Positions 43,158 to 52,131 of a stretch of 64,000 nt of DNA are shown here, piece by piece (within the stretch, counting starts at the first letter, position 1; every line of letters begins with the position of its first letter). The notes under the pieces were generated by a model. That model did no database searches and was not told the origin of the DNA. It worked only from the letters and a program-made list of their open reading frames with translations. Both the position numbers and the translations under genes were made by a program. Source of the DNA: Aliidongia sp035943795. Lineage in GTDB: Bacteria; Pseudomonadota; Alphaproteobacteria; ATCC43930; CGMCC-115725. The stretch covers positions 62,001 through 126,000 of the forward strand of contig NZ_DASZBY010000050.1 in the NCBI RefSeq assembly GCF_035943795.1. The letters run 5' to 3'.

Positions 43158-43313
43158 CAGGGCCGCTGCCCCTCGGACTGGTCAATCCGACAGCTGCCGC
43201 GCGATCTTCGTTAATGCCCTCCTAACCATCCCGCGGCTATCTCTCTTCTGGCTAGATCGCGGGGCCCTGCCCCATCGTGAAATGTCCGGTGCGACAGGCT
43301 GGAAGAGGATGCC

Positions 43314-44177
43314 ATGTTTTTCTTCGTCGGCGTCGGCGTGGTTTTTGTCGCAGTGTTCGGTGGGTACGTTGCCAACGGCGGCCATCTGCCGGCGCTCTGG
43401 CAGCCGTTCGAGTTCATCATCATCGTCGGCGCTGCGATCGGCGCCTTCCTGATCGGCAATCCGAAGACGGTGTTGAAAGCGGTCGGCAAGGAATTGCCGA
43501 AGGTGTTCAAGGGCCCGAAATTCAACAAGGCGGCCTTCGTCGAACTGCTGGTGATGCAGAACGTCGTGTTCAAGCTGGCGAAATCCAAAGGCGCCATGGC
43601 GCTCGAGACCCATGTGGAAAATCCTGAGGAAAGCTCGATTTTTCAGCAGTATCCAACCTTCCTGCACGATCACCACGCCGTCGAATTCTTCTGCGATTTC
43701 TTTCGCATGCTGATCATGGGCGCCGACAATCCGCACGAGATGGAAGCGCTGATGGATGCGCGCATCGAGGTGCATCATCACGAGTCGCTCGAGGTTTCCC
43801 ATGCCGTCACCGGCATGGCCGACGGCATGCCGGCGCTCGGCATCGTCGCGGCGGTGCTGGGCATCATCCACACCATGGGCTCGATTACCGAGCCACCCGA
43901 AGTGCTGGGCGAACTGATCGGCGGCGCGCTCGTCGGCACCTTCCTGGGCGTGCTGATCAGCTATGGCTTCATCGCCCCGATGGCCGCGATGCTGAAGAGC
44001 GTCGCCGAGTCGGAAGTGCGGTACTATTTCTGCATCAAAAGCGGCATCATCGCCTACATGCAGGGTTATGCGCCGATCATGGCGGTCGAGAGCGCGCGCA
44101 TGGTGCTCATGGCGCACGACCAGCCGAGCTTCGCCGACATCGAACAGGCGATCGACAACGCACCGGCCGCCGCGTAG
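43314..44177 (+). CDS. motA: flagellar motor stator protein MotA
   Basis: 287 residues, the normal alphaproteobacterial length. Four membrane helices: two near the N-terminus (VGVGVVFVAVFGGYVA, PFEFIIIVGAAIGAFLIG) and two near residues 175-225 (MPALGIVAAVLGIIHTMG, LIGGALVGTFLGVLISYGF), with a cytoplasmic loop bearing charged residues between. MotA with MotB forms the proton channel that turns the flagellum. No motB or other flagellar gene follows; the next gene is convergent, 6 bp away. GGAAGAGG lies shortly before ATG 43314. Upstream, 43158-43313, is non-coding and has a GGGGC-CCT-GCCCC dyad at 43261-43273. Confidence 0.95.
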   Translation: MFFFVGVGVVFVAVFGGYVANGGHLPALWQPFEFIIIVGAAIGAFLIGNPKTVLKAVGKELPKVFKGPKFNKAAFVELLVMQNVVFKLAKSKGAMALETHVENPEESSIFQQYPTFLHDHHAVEFFCDFFRMLIMGADNPHEMEALMDARIEVHHHESLEVSHAVTGMADGMPALGIVAAVLGIIHTMGSITEPPEVLGELIGGALVGTFLGVLISYGFIAPMAAMLKSVAESEVRYYFCIKSGIIAYMQGYAPIMAVESARMVLMAHDQPSFADIEQAIDNAPAAA

Positions 44178-44183
44178 CACCCC

Positions 44184-45386
44184 TCAGCGCGAAGGGGCGC
44201 GCCCGCGCTTGGCCTCGGATGCGACGACATCTTTGACGATGGCAATGTATTTCGCGCCCAAGACGGCGAACCGGTCTTGCAGCCGGTCTCGTGCGGCCTC
44301 GTAAAAGCGGCTGTCCTCTTCCGCAGAAAAGACGATCTTGGCGGCCTGCATTTTCTGGGCGAGATCGGCCGCATCTTGCGGATCGAAGAACACGCCCCGC
44401 TCCGGCGCCTGCTCGCGATGGACCCCGATGTTCGAAAGCAGGATCTTCTTGCCGATCGACTTTCCTTCTTCGACGGTGCTGCTCCAGCCCTCGAACAGGG
44501 ATGGATTGATGATGGCGATCGAATGCCGCATCAGAGCCAGCAGATCGTCGTAGGGCACGATGCCGAGAACGGTGAACATGTCCTCCACACCAAGCTCGGC
44601 CGCATATTTCATCAGGTTCTTGTAGTGCTCGGGCTGCCGCCAGTCGGCGATGTTGCCGGTCGCGACGACCGATGTCTTGAGGCCTTGCGCTCGCAATACG
44701 CCCAGCGCTTCGATGACGATGCGATGGTTCTTATGGATCCAGAACTGATTGGGCAGATGGAAGAACGGATATCCGATGCCGTATTTCTCGACCAGCCTTT
44801 CGGGTGCCCCGTAATCGACGTTCTTGTCGTCGCCGGAGACGAATTGCAGGACACGGGATTTGTGAAGCGACTGCGGGTAAAATTCCCTCAGATCATTCTG
44901 GGCATCGTGGCTGCTGAGGACGATCGAGGAAGAATAATCGAGAATCTCTGCGAAGGCCCGGTTGCGCCCGGTGATTTCGCGCTCCGGGAAAAACTCCGGC
45001 AGGCGCAGGTGCTGGAAATCCGGCAACCAGCTGATGGTGGGAATTCGACCGCGCGGCCCCAGATGGCCGGAATGCGACAACACGGAGATCGAGGATCGCT
45101 CGAGCAGGCGTTCCATCAGAATGTCGCGACCCAGCAATTTTGCGATCCGATCCCGAAACGACGCGGGCCGCCACCAGCAGTCGCCGTCGACCAGCCGTGT
45201 CCGGATGATCTCCGCCTCCCGGAACCCGTCGAGCAAACGGTCGGACGCGTGCGGCGGCACCAGCAGGACCGGTTCGACCTCGCCGTTCGGCACGGATTTT
45301 ATCGCGTGGACCAGATTTCTCAGATAATTGACACCGCCGATCCAACCATTGTTGGTTTGAGCCATGACGAAACCGACACGTATCAA
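44184..45386 (-). CDS. GT4-family glycosyltransferase
   Basis: 400 residues. N-terminal VGFVMAQTNNGWIGGVNYLRNL with a glycine-rich acceptor loop; PTISWLPDFQHLRLPEFF; C-terminal FFHLPNQFWIHKNHRIVIEAL, VEDMFTVLGIVPYDDLLALM and the retaining motif NPSLFEGWSSTVEEGKSIGK with E-x7-E. The FPNQFWxHKNH form marks a group of GT4 enzymes frequent in O-antigen loci. Last gene of the leftward gmd operon, overlapping the epimerase stop by 4 bp. Confidence 0.9.
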   Translation of the reverse strand: MIRVGFVMAQTNNGWIGGVNYLRNLVHAIKSVPNGEVEPVLLVPPHASDRLLDGFREAEIIRTRLVDGDCWWRPASFRDRIAKLLGRDILMERLLERSSISVLSHSGHLGPRGRIPTISWLPDFQHLRLPEFFPEREITGRNRAFAEILDYSSSIVLSSHDAQNDLREFYPQSLHKSRVLQFVSGDDKNVDYGAPERLVEKYGIGYPFFHLPNQFWIHKNHRIVIEALGVLRAQGLKTSVVATGNIADWRQPEHYKNLMKYAAELGVEDMFTVLGIVPYDDLLALMRHSIAIINPSLFEGWSSTVEEGKSIGKKILLSNIGVHREQAPERGVFFDPQDAADLAQKMQAAKIVFSAEEDSRFYEAARDRLQDRFAVLGAKYIAIVKDVVASEAKRGRAPSR

Positions 45387-46300
45387 AAAACGTCACTCCT
45401 GAACCATTCGACGTAGCGGCCGATTTCCTGGCGCAGATCCTTGCGTGGCGCCCAACCCCAGGAGAGCGCATCGCTGATGTCGGCCTGGTAGTGGGCGGGA
45501 TCCCCCGCTCGGATCCGTCCAGAAAACCGCGGGGGCTCGGCGCACCCGAGATCGGCGGCGATCGCCTCGACGATGTCGCGGATCGGCACGGCCACGCCCG
45601 TCCCGCCGTTCACGACGGCACCGGCGCTCGTTGCATGGTCGCCGGCGCGCACCATGAGGTCGCCCGCGTCCTCGACGTGCAGCCAGTCGCGCGTCTCGTC
45701 GCCCGTCCCGCCGAAAGCATTGTCCCCGGCGGACAGCTTCATGCAGGCATCCCACAGAAGCTGCTTGCGAATGCCAATGCCATAGATCGAGAACAGGCGG
45801 ACGTTGACGCTGCGGATCCCGAAATTTCGCCCGTAGGATCGGCACAGATCTTCGGCGATCCGTTTATGCATGCCGTACGGCGATACAGGATTCAAGGCGT
45901 CGGTCGTCCGGATCGGCATCTGCGTGGCGGCACCGTAGACGCCGGCGCTCGACGCGACGACGACATTTGCGGCGGGGCAATGAAGCCGCGCGAATTCGAG
46001 GACGGCCAAGGTGGTCGAAACGTTCCGCTCATAGTCGCGAACGGGATGCGCCAGGGAAAAAGGCACCGAACCGCTGCCGGCACAATGGAACACGACGGCC
46101 GGCGTATCGACATAGGTCGACAGCGTCTCGAGGGTGACTTCCGCCGTGTGCCAGTCGGCGAGGCCCCACGATTGCCATTCGTCGCGGCCCCAGGACCCGT
46201 GGCCGATTCCGATGACGCGATAGCCGTTCGCCGCCGCCGAGCGCGCCACATGTCGACCAACGAACCCATAGGCACCGGTCACGACAGCAACGCCGGTCAC
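45383..46300 (-). CDS. NAD-dependent sugar epimerase/dehydratase (extended SDR)
   Basis: 305 residues. Cofactor motif VVTGAYGFVGRHVARSA, catalytic VASSAGVYG (Ser) and SPYGMHKRIAEDLC (Y-x3-K), and WLHVEDAGDLMVRA. It should act on a nucleotide sugar, by 4-epimerisation or 4-reduction; the closest impression is UDP-glucose 4-epimerase- or CDP/dTDP-sugar reductase-like enzymes. Exact substrate undetermined. Co-translated with the GT4 at 44184 by ATGA. A 162-bp gap without coding signs separates it from the acetyltransferase upstream. Confidence 0.88.
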   Translation of the reverse strand: MTGVAVVTGAYGFVGRHVARSAAANGYRVIGIGHGSWGRDEWQSWGLADWHTAEVTLETLSTYVDTPAVVFHCAGSGSVPFSLAHPVRDYERNVSTTLAVLEFARLHCPAANVVVASSAGVYGAATQMPIRTTDALNPVSPYGMHKRIAEDLCRSYGRNFGIRSVNVRLFSIYGIGIRKQLLWDACMKLSAGDNAFGGTGDETRDWLHVEDAGDLMVRAGDHATSAGAVVNGGTGVAVPIRDIVEAIAADLGCAEPPRFSGRIRAGDPAHYQADISDALSWGWAPRKDLRQEIGRYVEWFRSDVF

Positions 46301-46462
46301 GCCGCCCTCCGTTCGGGATTACGCCGATATCTGCCGGCCCAAGCGATGATTTCAGATACTCCCCACGTCGCATCCGCAGGAAATTTCCCGTCCCATGCGG
46401 CGGCGACATTAGGGGAGCCCCTGCGGATCGTCCAGTGCCGGATGGGTTCCCTGCGCCAAGCC

Positions 46463-47236
46463 TCAGGGCAGATCGCCCATCGACTTGCCCGCCGCATGCA
46501 ACGGCATTCCCGGGAAGACGATGGCCGCGTCCAGCGTGGCGAGATAGGCTTCCTCGTCCGGGATCAAGCGTTCCTTCTCGGCCGTGAACTGATCGGCCGG
46601 GATCCAGGCCTGCGCTTCCATATCGTAGCGCTTGATCACGCGCGCCGGATTGCCGACCGCGATGCTGAAAGGCGGCACGTCCTTGTTGACCAGGCTCGCT
46701 GCACCGATGATGCAGCCGTGCCCGATTTTGACGTTGCCGATGATCGTGACCCCGGCGCCGAGTTGACAATTGACGCCGAGCGAAATGACGGCGTCATCTC
46801 GCACGCCCGCAAAAATATAGGGCGTGAAAGGATTTTCAAAGAAATGATTGCTTCCCAGAAAGCAGCAATTAACGCTGGTCATCGTGTAATCTTTAAATTC
46901 GATCAAGAGTCCTGAGCTGAAGAAATTCCGCCTGCCGATATAACTTCTCCTGCCGATGGCTATCTGCCTGACGTCCCGATCACGATGATTGACGTTCAGC
47001 CAGCATCCCTCCGACAGGATGGCATCTTCTCCGATCGCCACGTTCCTCCACCCCAAGACATGAACATTCTTATCGACAAAAGCGGTCGAAGAAACGTGCT
47101 TTCTCCCGTAACGCCAAACGTCGATCAAACCACGAGAGCGGCGCAAAAAAGTAATCGCGCGTTCCGGCAAGCATGAGAGCAGGATTTTTCGGACCGGTTC
47201 AAAGGTATCTTTCAATCGGCCACTCCTGGATTTCAC
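46463..47236 (-). CDS. left-handed beta-helix acyltransferase (WcaF-like)
   Basis: 257 residues. A basic N-terminus, then hexapeptide-repeat coils: FVDKNVHVLGWRNVAIGEDA, GRRSYIGRRNFFSS, and the C-terminal LGAGVTIIGNVKIGHGCIIG followed by the family end NKDVPPFSIAVGNPARVIKR. The loop LGSNHFFENPF contains the catalytic His. It transfers an acetyl or related acyl group to a sugar hydroxyl of the repeat unit. The tail (about 215-257) is longer than in WcaF. It overlaps the wzx stop by 4 bp. Confidence 0.88.
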   Translation of the reverse strand: MKSRSGRLKDTFEPVRKILLSCLPERAITFLRRSRGLIDVWRYGRKHVSSTAFVDKNVHVLGWRNVAIGEDAILSEGCWLNVNHRDRDVRQIAIGRRSYIGRRNFFSSGLLIEFKDYTMTSVNCCFLGSNHFFENPFTPYIFAGVRDDAVISLGVNCQLGAGVTIIGNVKIGHGCIIGAASLVNKDVPPFSIAVGNPARVIKRYDMEAQAWIPADQFTAEKERLIPDEEAYLATLDAAIVFPGMPLHAAGKSMGDLP

Positions 47237-48621
47237 GCATATTTTGCGAGTCGGCCTTTAATAAAAAATGCCGTGGGGATGGCCGCGAAAATCAAATAGG
47301 CGATCGTCGCGCCCCAGGGAATGGCCGGGACGCCATAGTGCAGTACCAGGGCGATCTTGAAGGAAATAATCGCCAAGCCGGCAACAACGCCAACGATCAG
47401 TTGGAACGTAACGATGTGTGCTCCGTTCAGGAACATCGCTACGGCCGTACCGCCGGCTTCGACGATCTTCCAACAGCCGAGACCGAGGAGCAAGGCGAAG
47501 GACGGCGCTATCGCCCGACCGACCCAGAGCTGGAGAAGCCAGGGTCCGAAGACAACGAGCCCTCCTGCAAGCACCGTGGCTGCCGCCACGGCCACGCCGA
47601 AAGAGCGTCCGAGGGTTCGTCTGACCCACGCATAGTCACCACGGGACAGAGCTTCGCCATAGGCCGGCCAGAACGGCACCAGAACCATCCCCAGGATCAT
47701 CGGAATGATGCTGAACATCTTTTCGGGAACCGCATAGCCAGCGATGGCGCTCGCTCCCAGCGTTTGCGCGATGATGATATTGTCGGCGCCATAGGAAACC
47801 GAAGCGACGATCTGGAGGAACAGAAAGAGCATCCCGGTGCGCACGGTGGCGGAAATGGCCCGGCGCGAGATGCACGGGATGGATGGTCGGATATCGACGC
47901 GTTGAACACCAAAAAAGATAATCGTATTCAAGATACTGACGATGAGAGGTCCGCCGACCAGGGCCAGAACGAGCCAGGGCAGACCTTCCTTCAGCAAGAT
48001 CGCTGCCACGACCCAGATCAGGGCGAGCACGCTACCGAGACATTGCCACAGATTCGCGGCGAACCCCATCTGCAGGCCCATCTGCACGCGCTGGACGACG
48101 CTGAAGGGCACGGAAAGGGCGAAACAAAGAAAGAATACCGCGAGCGCCTGTCTCGCTTCGCCACGTGCGAGATCGGAAGTGACGTTGAAGATTTTGTACC
48201 AGGGAACGAAGGGATAGGCGGCGGCGACGACCAGGATGATCGTCAGCGCTATCAGAACCAGCACGAAAAATCCGCTGGAGATATAGCTTCTGATCATGGG
48301 CCAGTCATCGAGGCCATGGGCAGCGGCAATGGCATTCAGCAGACCGTTGCCGATACCCAGGTCGGCGAAAGACAGCATGGCGATGAACGAACTGATGACC
48401 ATCCACATCCCATAGCGCTCGGCGCCTAGATAGTTCAGGGCGAGCGGAATGTAGATCAGTGCCGCCACGACCGAAAAAACCTTGGAAAGCATACCGGCGC
48501 CAGCGGTGAGCGCGACGCGTCGATATCGTTCCTGCGTCCGCCCGTCGACGGTCGACACGTCGAACGGGCGAAACCGAATGAGCCCGATCGTTTGGCGGAA
48601 TTTAGCAGCCGAGATGACCAT
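47233..48621 (-). CDS. wzx: Wzx-type polysaccharide flippase (MATE/MOP superfamily)
   Basis: 462 residues from ATG 48621, twelve to fourteen hydrophobic helices. Characteristic N-terminal GMLSKVFSVVAALIYIPLAL and RYGMWMVISSFIAMLSFADLGIGNGLLN (parts YGMWMVISSFIAM and FADLGIGNGLLN); SYGADNIIIAQTLGASAIAGY; PFWPAYGEALSRGDYAWVRR. It moves the undecaprenyl-linked repeat unit across the inner membrane. A longer reading from 48732 would add a weak segment with no family match. A 117-bp gap separates it from the GT4 gene upstream. Confidence 0.93.
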   Translation of the reverse strand: MVISAAKFRQTIGLIRFRPFDVSTVDGRTQERYRRVALTAGAGMLSKVFSVVAALIYIPLALNYLGAERYGMWMVISSFIAMLSFADLGIGNGLLNAIAAAHGLDDWPMIRSYISSGFFVLVLIALTIILVVAAAYPFVPWYKIFNVTSDLARGEARQALAVFFLCFALSVPFSVVQRVQMGLQMGFAANLWQCLGSVLALIWVVAAILLKEGLPWLVLALVGGPLIVSILNTIIFFGVQRVDIRPSIPCISRRAISATVRTGMLFLFLQIVASVSYGADNIIIAQTLGASAIAGYAVPEKMFSIIPMILGMVLVPFWPAYGEALSRGDYAWVRRTLGRSFGVAVAAATVLAGGLVVFGPWLLQLWVGRAIAPSFALLLGLGCWKIVEAGGTAVAMFLNGAHIVTFQLIVGVVAGLAIISFKIALVLHYGVPAIPWGATIAYLIFAAIPTAFFIKGRLAKYA

Positions 48622-48738
48622 GATTTCATGAATGACTTTAAAGGAAACCCGAGGCCTCGCAAATCTCGCGATCTGTACAGCAGGAAGAAGAATACTGAGG
48701 AAATTTACCGCCCATTGCCCTTGCGGGATCAAACGGCG

Positions 48739-49830
48739 CTAGCGCGGCTCCGTCATATTCGCCTGACGTTCGATGATCCCAGCATAGAGCGCAGCATAAG
48801 CGGCACCGACCGTCGCTCGACGGCATCGTTCCAGGGTTTCCCGCGGCGGCTGGTGCCGCTGCGGGGCGTCCAGCGCCTTGCGCAGGGCGTTTGCCACGGA
48901 AATCTCGGAGCCCGGCGAGGCAAGAGCGGCATTGGCATAGAATTCCTGCCGCGCATAGGCGCGATCGCCCAGTACCAGTGGAACGCCTGCCGCCGCGGCT
49001 TCCAAGGCCGAGATCGGCTGCTGCTCGCGATGGCTCGGCAAGGCGAACGCCGCAGCGCCGTGATAGGTCGCCGCCAGTTCCGGCGATCCCGCTGGCAGCC
49101 CGCGGATCCACTGCATGTCGGATCGCCCGGCCATGGCATCCGCAACGGCCTGCCCGTAGGCCTCCTCGCCCGTCAGCACGCTGCCGACGAGCAGCAGCGG
49201 AACGCCCAGACGACGGCAGGCGCGAACCAGGGTCAGTTGATCCTTGCGACGGCAGATGTTCCCGGTGCACAGCACATATCGTTCCAGCGACACGGGCGCC
49301 GGCTCGCCGCCGACCGCCGGATCGAAGAACTGATCCTCGATGATGTTGGGAATGACATGGATCCGGTCCGCCGGCACGCCCAAAGTGTGCCGGGCATAGT
49401 CCGCCTGAAGCGAGTTGACCACCGTCAGGGCCGAAATCCAGGGGATCATGCCCATACGCGTCCGTTCCTGGCCCAGAATGGTCAGGCCCCAATGACGGAT
49501 ACGCCGGAGTGGACTCGAATAGGGAAAGAGCGCGCTGAAAACGATGGCCTTGCCTGCCTGGTTCGCCCAGTAGGCGGACGGATAGTGGGCGGATTCCAGG
49601 CCCCACATATGCAGGATCGAGAACGAGCCATCACGATCCCAGGGGTTCATCTGCGCCACGTCCGCGCCGGCTTCCCGCGCCGCAGCGAGCGCGCCCAGCA
49701 TCTGAACCTCGAACCCGCCGAATGCGAAGCAGTGGGGCTGAAACGGCAAGACCCGCACGGCCGCGGATATGGACGCCGGTGCGCAGTCGCCGATCACGTC
49801 CGACGGGGTTGGTTCGGAGCGGCCTGCCAT
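48739..49830 (-). CDS. GT4-family glycosyltransferase
   Basis: 363 residues. N-terminal CFAFGGFEVQMLGALAAARE, WALxILHMWGLESAH-like SILHMWGLESAHYPSA, and VNSLQADYARHTLGVPADRI; C-terminal YVLCTGNICRRKDQLTLVRA, LLLVGSVLTGEEAYG, and SHREQQPISALEAAAAGVPL with E-x7-E. GT-B retaining enzyme for the repeat unit. Three bases after fcl on the same strand. As a neighbour of the GDP-fucose genes it is a candidate fucosyltransferase (inference). Confidence 0.88.
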   Translation of the reverse strand: MAGRSEPTPSDVIGDCAPASISAAVRVLPFQPHCFAFGGFEVQMLGALAAAREAGADVAQMNPWDRDGSFSILHMWGLESAHYPSAYWANQAGKAIVFSALFPYSSPLRRIRHWGLTILGQERTRMGMIPWISALTVVNSLQADYARHTLGVPADRIHVIPNIIEDQFFDPAVGGEPAPVSLERYVLCTGNICRRKDQLTLVRACRRLGVPLLLVGSVLTGEEAYGQAVADAMAGRSDMQWIRGLPAGSPELAATYHGAAAFALPSHREQQPISALEAAAAGVPLVLGDRAYARQEFYANAALASPGSEISVANALRKALDAPQRHQPPRETLERCRRATVGAAYAALYAGIIERQANMTEPR

Positions 49831-49833
49831 CGC

Positions 49834-50781
49834 TCAGGCCGCGACGTTCTCGCAATACCACTCGTAGCTGGCCCGCACGCCGTCTTCGAGCGAGATGGTC
49901 GCCGTCCAGCCGAGTGCGGTCAGCTTCGCAACATCGACCAGCTTGCGCGGCGTGCCGTCGGGCTTGTCCAGATCGTGCACGAAGTGCCCTTCCCAGCCAA
50001 CGACGCGCGCGACGAGGGCGGCGAGGTCATTGATGGTCACGTCCTCACCGACCCCGATATTGATCGGCCCTTCGCCGGCGTAGCGCTCGAGCAGGAACAC
50101 GCAGGCATCGGCCAGATCGTCGACATGCAAGAATTCGCGCCGGGGCGTACCGGTGCCCCAGAGCGGCAGCGTCTCGGCCCTGGTCCGCTTGGCGTGATGC
50201 GTCTTCGCGATCAGCGCCGGCAGGACATGGCTCGAGACGAGATCGAAATTGTCGAACGGGCCATACAGGTTCGTCGGCATGGCCGAGATGTAGTTCAGGC
50301 CGTATTGCCGGCGATAGGCCTGGCACAGTTTCACGCCGGCAATCTTGGCGATCGCATACCATTCGTTGGTCGGCTCGAGCGACCCGGTCAGCAGGGATTC
50401 CTCTGGCATCGGCTGCGGAGCGAACTTCGGATAGATGCAGGTCGAGCCAAGGAACAGCAGTTTGACAACGTCGGCGCGCCGGGCGCCTTCGATCAAATTC
50501 GCCTCGATCGCCAGATTGTCATAGAGGAATGATGCGGGCCGGGTGCTGTTCGCCAGGATTCCCCCGACCTCGGCCGCCGCCACGACGAGCGCGTCGGGAC
50601 GGTGCCGCTCGAGCCAAGCAAAAGTCTCGGCCTGGTTGGTCAGGTTCGCTTCGGCCCGTCCCAGGCCCAGGACCTCGCAATCGATCCGGGCCAGACGACG
50701 GACCAGGGCGCTGCCGACCATGCCACGATGGCCGGCGATCGCGATCCGCTTGCCGGCCAGCGGGAAATCGAGAGCGCTCAT
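49834..50781 (-). CDS. fcl: GDP-L-fucose synthase
   Basis: Converts GDP-4-keto-6-deoxy-mannose to GDP-L-fucose by epimerisation and NADPH reduction. 315 residues from ATG 50781. Marks: IAIAGHRGMVGSALVRRLA, AAEVGGILANSTRPASFLYDN (split as AAEVGGILANS and RPASFLYDN), LFLGSTCIYPKFAPQPMPEE, TNEWYAIAKIAG (Y-x3-K), PTNLYGPFDNFD and GTPRREFLHVDDLAD. All catalytic residues are present. 13 bp after gmd. Confidence 0.95.
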   Translation of the reverse strand: MSALDFPLAGKRIAIAGHRGMVGSALVRRLARIDCEVLGLGRAEANLTNQAETFAWLERHRPDALVVAAAEVGGILANSTRPASFLYDNLAIEANLIEGARRADVVKLLFLGSTCIYPKFAPQPMPEESLLTGSLEPTNEWYAIAKIAGVKLCQAYRRQYGLNYISAMPTNLYGPFDNFDLVSSHVLPALIAKTHHAKRTRAETLPLWGTGTPRREFLHVDDLADACVFLLERYAGEGPINIGVGEDVTINDLAALVARVVGWEGHFVHDLDKPDGTPRKLVDVAKLTALGWTATISLEDGVRASYEWYCENVAA

Positions 50782-50794
50782 GATGCCGGCCCGG

Positions 50795-51844
50795 TCAGCG
50801 GTTCGCCGCGCCGCGGGCGGCACCGGCATGGCCGGCGTCGCGCAGGACCGTTTCCTGTCGCGCGAGTTCATGGTCCGATTCGACCATCATCGCGACCAAT
50901 TGCGGGAACGACACCTTGCGCTTCCAGCCGAGCGTCCGTTCGGCCTTGGACGGATCGCCGTGCAGGGCGTCGACCTCGGTCGGCCGCAGATAGCGCGGGT
51001 CCAGCTCGACATATTTCTGCCAGTCGAGCCCGAGCTGGCCGAACGCCAGTTCGACGAAATGCTGCACCGAATAGCTCTCGCCCGTCGCGACGACGAAATC
51101 ATCGGGCTTATCATGCTGAAGCATCAGCCACATGGCCTCGACGTAATCGCCGGCAAAGCCCCAGTCGCGCTTGGCGTCGAGATTGCCGAGGAACAGCTTT
51201 TCCTGCAGCCCTTCCTTGATGCGCCCGACCGCGCGCGTGATCTTACGGGTCACGAAGGTCTCGCCCCGACGCGGGCTCTCGTGATTGAACAGGATCCCGT
51301 TCGTTACGAACATGCCGTAGGCTTCGCGATAGTTGATGCCGTACCAGTGGGCTGCAACTTTGCTGACCGCGTAGGGGCTACGCGGGTAGAAGGCCGTCGC
51401 CTCGCTCTGCGGCGGATGGGCCGCGCCGAACATCTCGGACGAGCCAGCCTGGTAGACCCGGACCTTGCTGGCGCCGCTCGCCATATGGTCGCGTACGGCT
51501 TCCAGAAGACGCAGCGCCCCGGTCGCAACCACGTCGGCAGTATATTCCGGCACGTCGAACGACACCCGCACGTGGCTCTGGGCGGCAAGATTATAGACCT
51601 CGTCCGGCTGCACCTTTTCCAGCACCCGGCGCAGGACGGTTCCGTCGGTCACGTCACCGTAATGCAGGGTCAGCTTCGGTCCGGCGACATGGGCATCGTG
51701 ATAGAGATGGTCGATGCGTTCGGTGTTGAAGGAACTCGCCCGGCGCAGCAAACCGTGCACCTCGTAGCCCTTACCCAGCAGCAGTTCCGTCAGATAGGAT
51801 CCGTCCTGCCCGGTAATCCCGGTGATCAGCGCACGCTTCAACAC
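50795..51844 (-). CDS. gmd: GDP-mannose 4,6-dehydratase
   Basis: First step from GDP-mannose to GDP-L-fucose or GDP-rhamnose. 349 residues. Marks: ALITGITGQDGSYLTELLLG, HGLLRRASSFNTERIDHLY, LAAQSHVRVSFDVPEYTA, QAGSSEMFGAAHPPQSE, FYPRSPYAVSKVAAHW (Y-x3-K), FNHESPRRGETFVTRKI and RDWGFAGDYVEAMWLM. The start is GTG 51844 (or TTG 51841), with GGAG 4 or 7 bases before. Leads the leftward operon through fcl, GT4, wzx, acetyltransferase, epimerase and GT4. No mannose-1-phosphate guanylyltransferase is in the window. Confidence 0.97.
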   Translation of the reverse strand: MLKRALITGITGQDGSYLTELLLGKGYEVHGLLRRASSFNTERIDHLYHDAHVAGPKLTLHYGDVTDGTVLRRVLEKVQPDEVYNLAAQSHVRVSFDVPEYTADVVATGALRLLEAVRDHMASGASKVRVYQAGSSEMFGAAHPPQSEATAFYPRSPYAVSKVAAHWYGINYREAYGMFVTNGILFNHESPRRGETFVTRKITRAVGRIKEGLQEKLFLGNLDAKRDWGFAGDYVEAMWLMLQHDKPDDFVVATGESYSVQHFVELAFGQLGLDWQKYVELDPRYLRPTEVDALHGDPSKAERTLGWKRKVSFPQLVAMMVESDHELARQETVLRDAGHAGAARGAANR

Positions 51845-52131
51845 ACTTCTCCATCATTCCGCAGACCCGACATGGAAAGCACCCGCCCACGCCAGCGCGG
51901 TTTGATTAACATACCGATCCCGGGCCACCAACCCGAATTATTTCAAGCGTCGCCTGCGCAAAATGAGGGATCAAGAAGAACCTATCCGCTCATGCCAGAT
52001 GTATTCTCCGAACCCAGAGAAATACACGGAAGATATGGTAGCATGTTCAAAATATTTTGAATGAACACCCCCGCCATGTCGACTGAAACAGCATTCAGCT
52101 GGTGATCTGTCTTGATCGTTTCCAAGATAAT
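51845..52131. other. 287-bp intergenic region upstream of the gmd operon
   Basis: Non-coding; more AT-rich than neighbours, especially 51950-52131. Expected to carry the promoter for the long leftward gmd operon. Contains the 16-bp palindrome at 52046-52061. Confidence 0.5.
52046..52061. promoter_or_regulatory. 16-bp perfect palindrome TTCAAAATATTTTGAA
   Basis: Perfectly self-complementary, about 200 bp upstream of gmd and 71 bp past the yjbH stop on the same strand. It could be a regulator operator for the polysaccharide operon or an upstream AT-rich element. Flanking GTTCA and TGAAC extend the dyad imperfectly. Confidence 0.45.

Noticed and set aside
43261..43273. GGGGC-CCT-GCCCC dyad as a terminator after livF
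   Set aside because: Followed by ATCGTGA rather than a T-tract, and it lies 41 bp before motA; more likely incidental.
46301..46462. Small frame between the epimerase and the acetyltransferase
   Set aside because: Tryptophan/arginine-rich with no start signal; looks non-coding.
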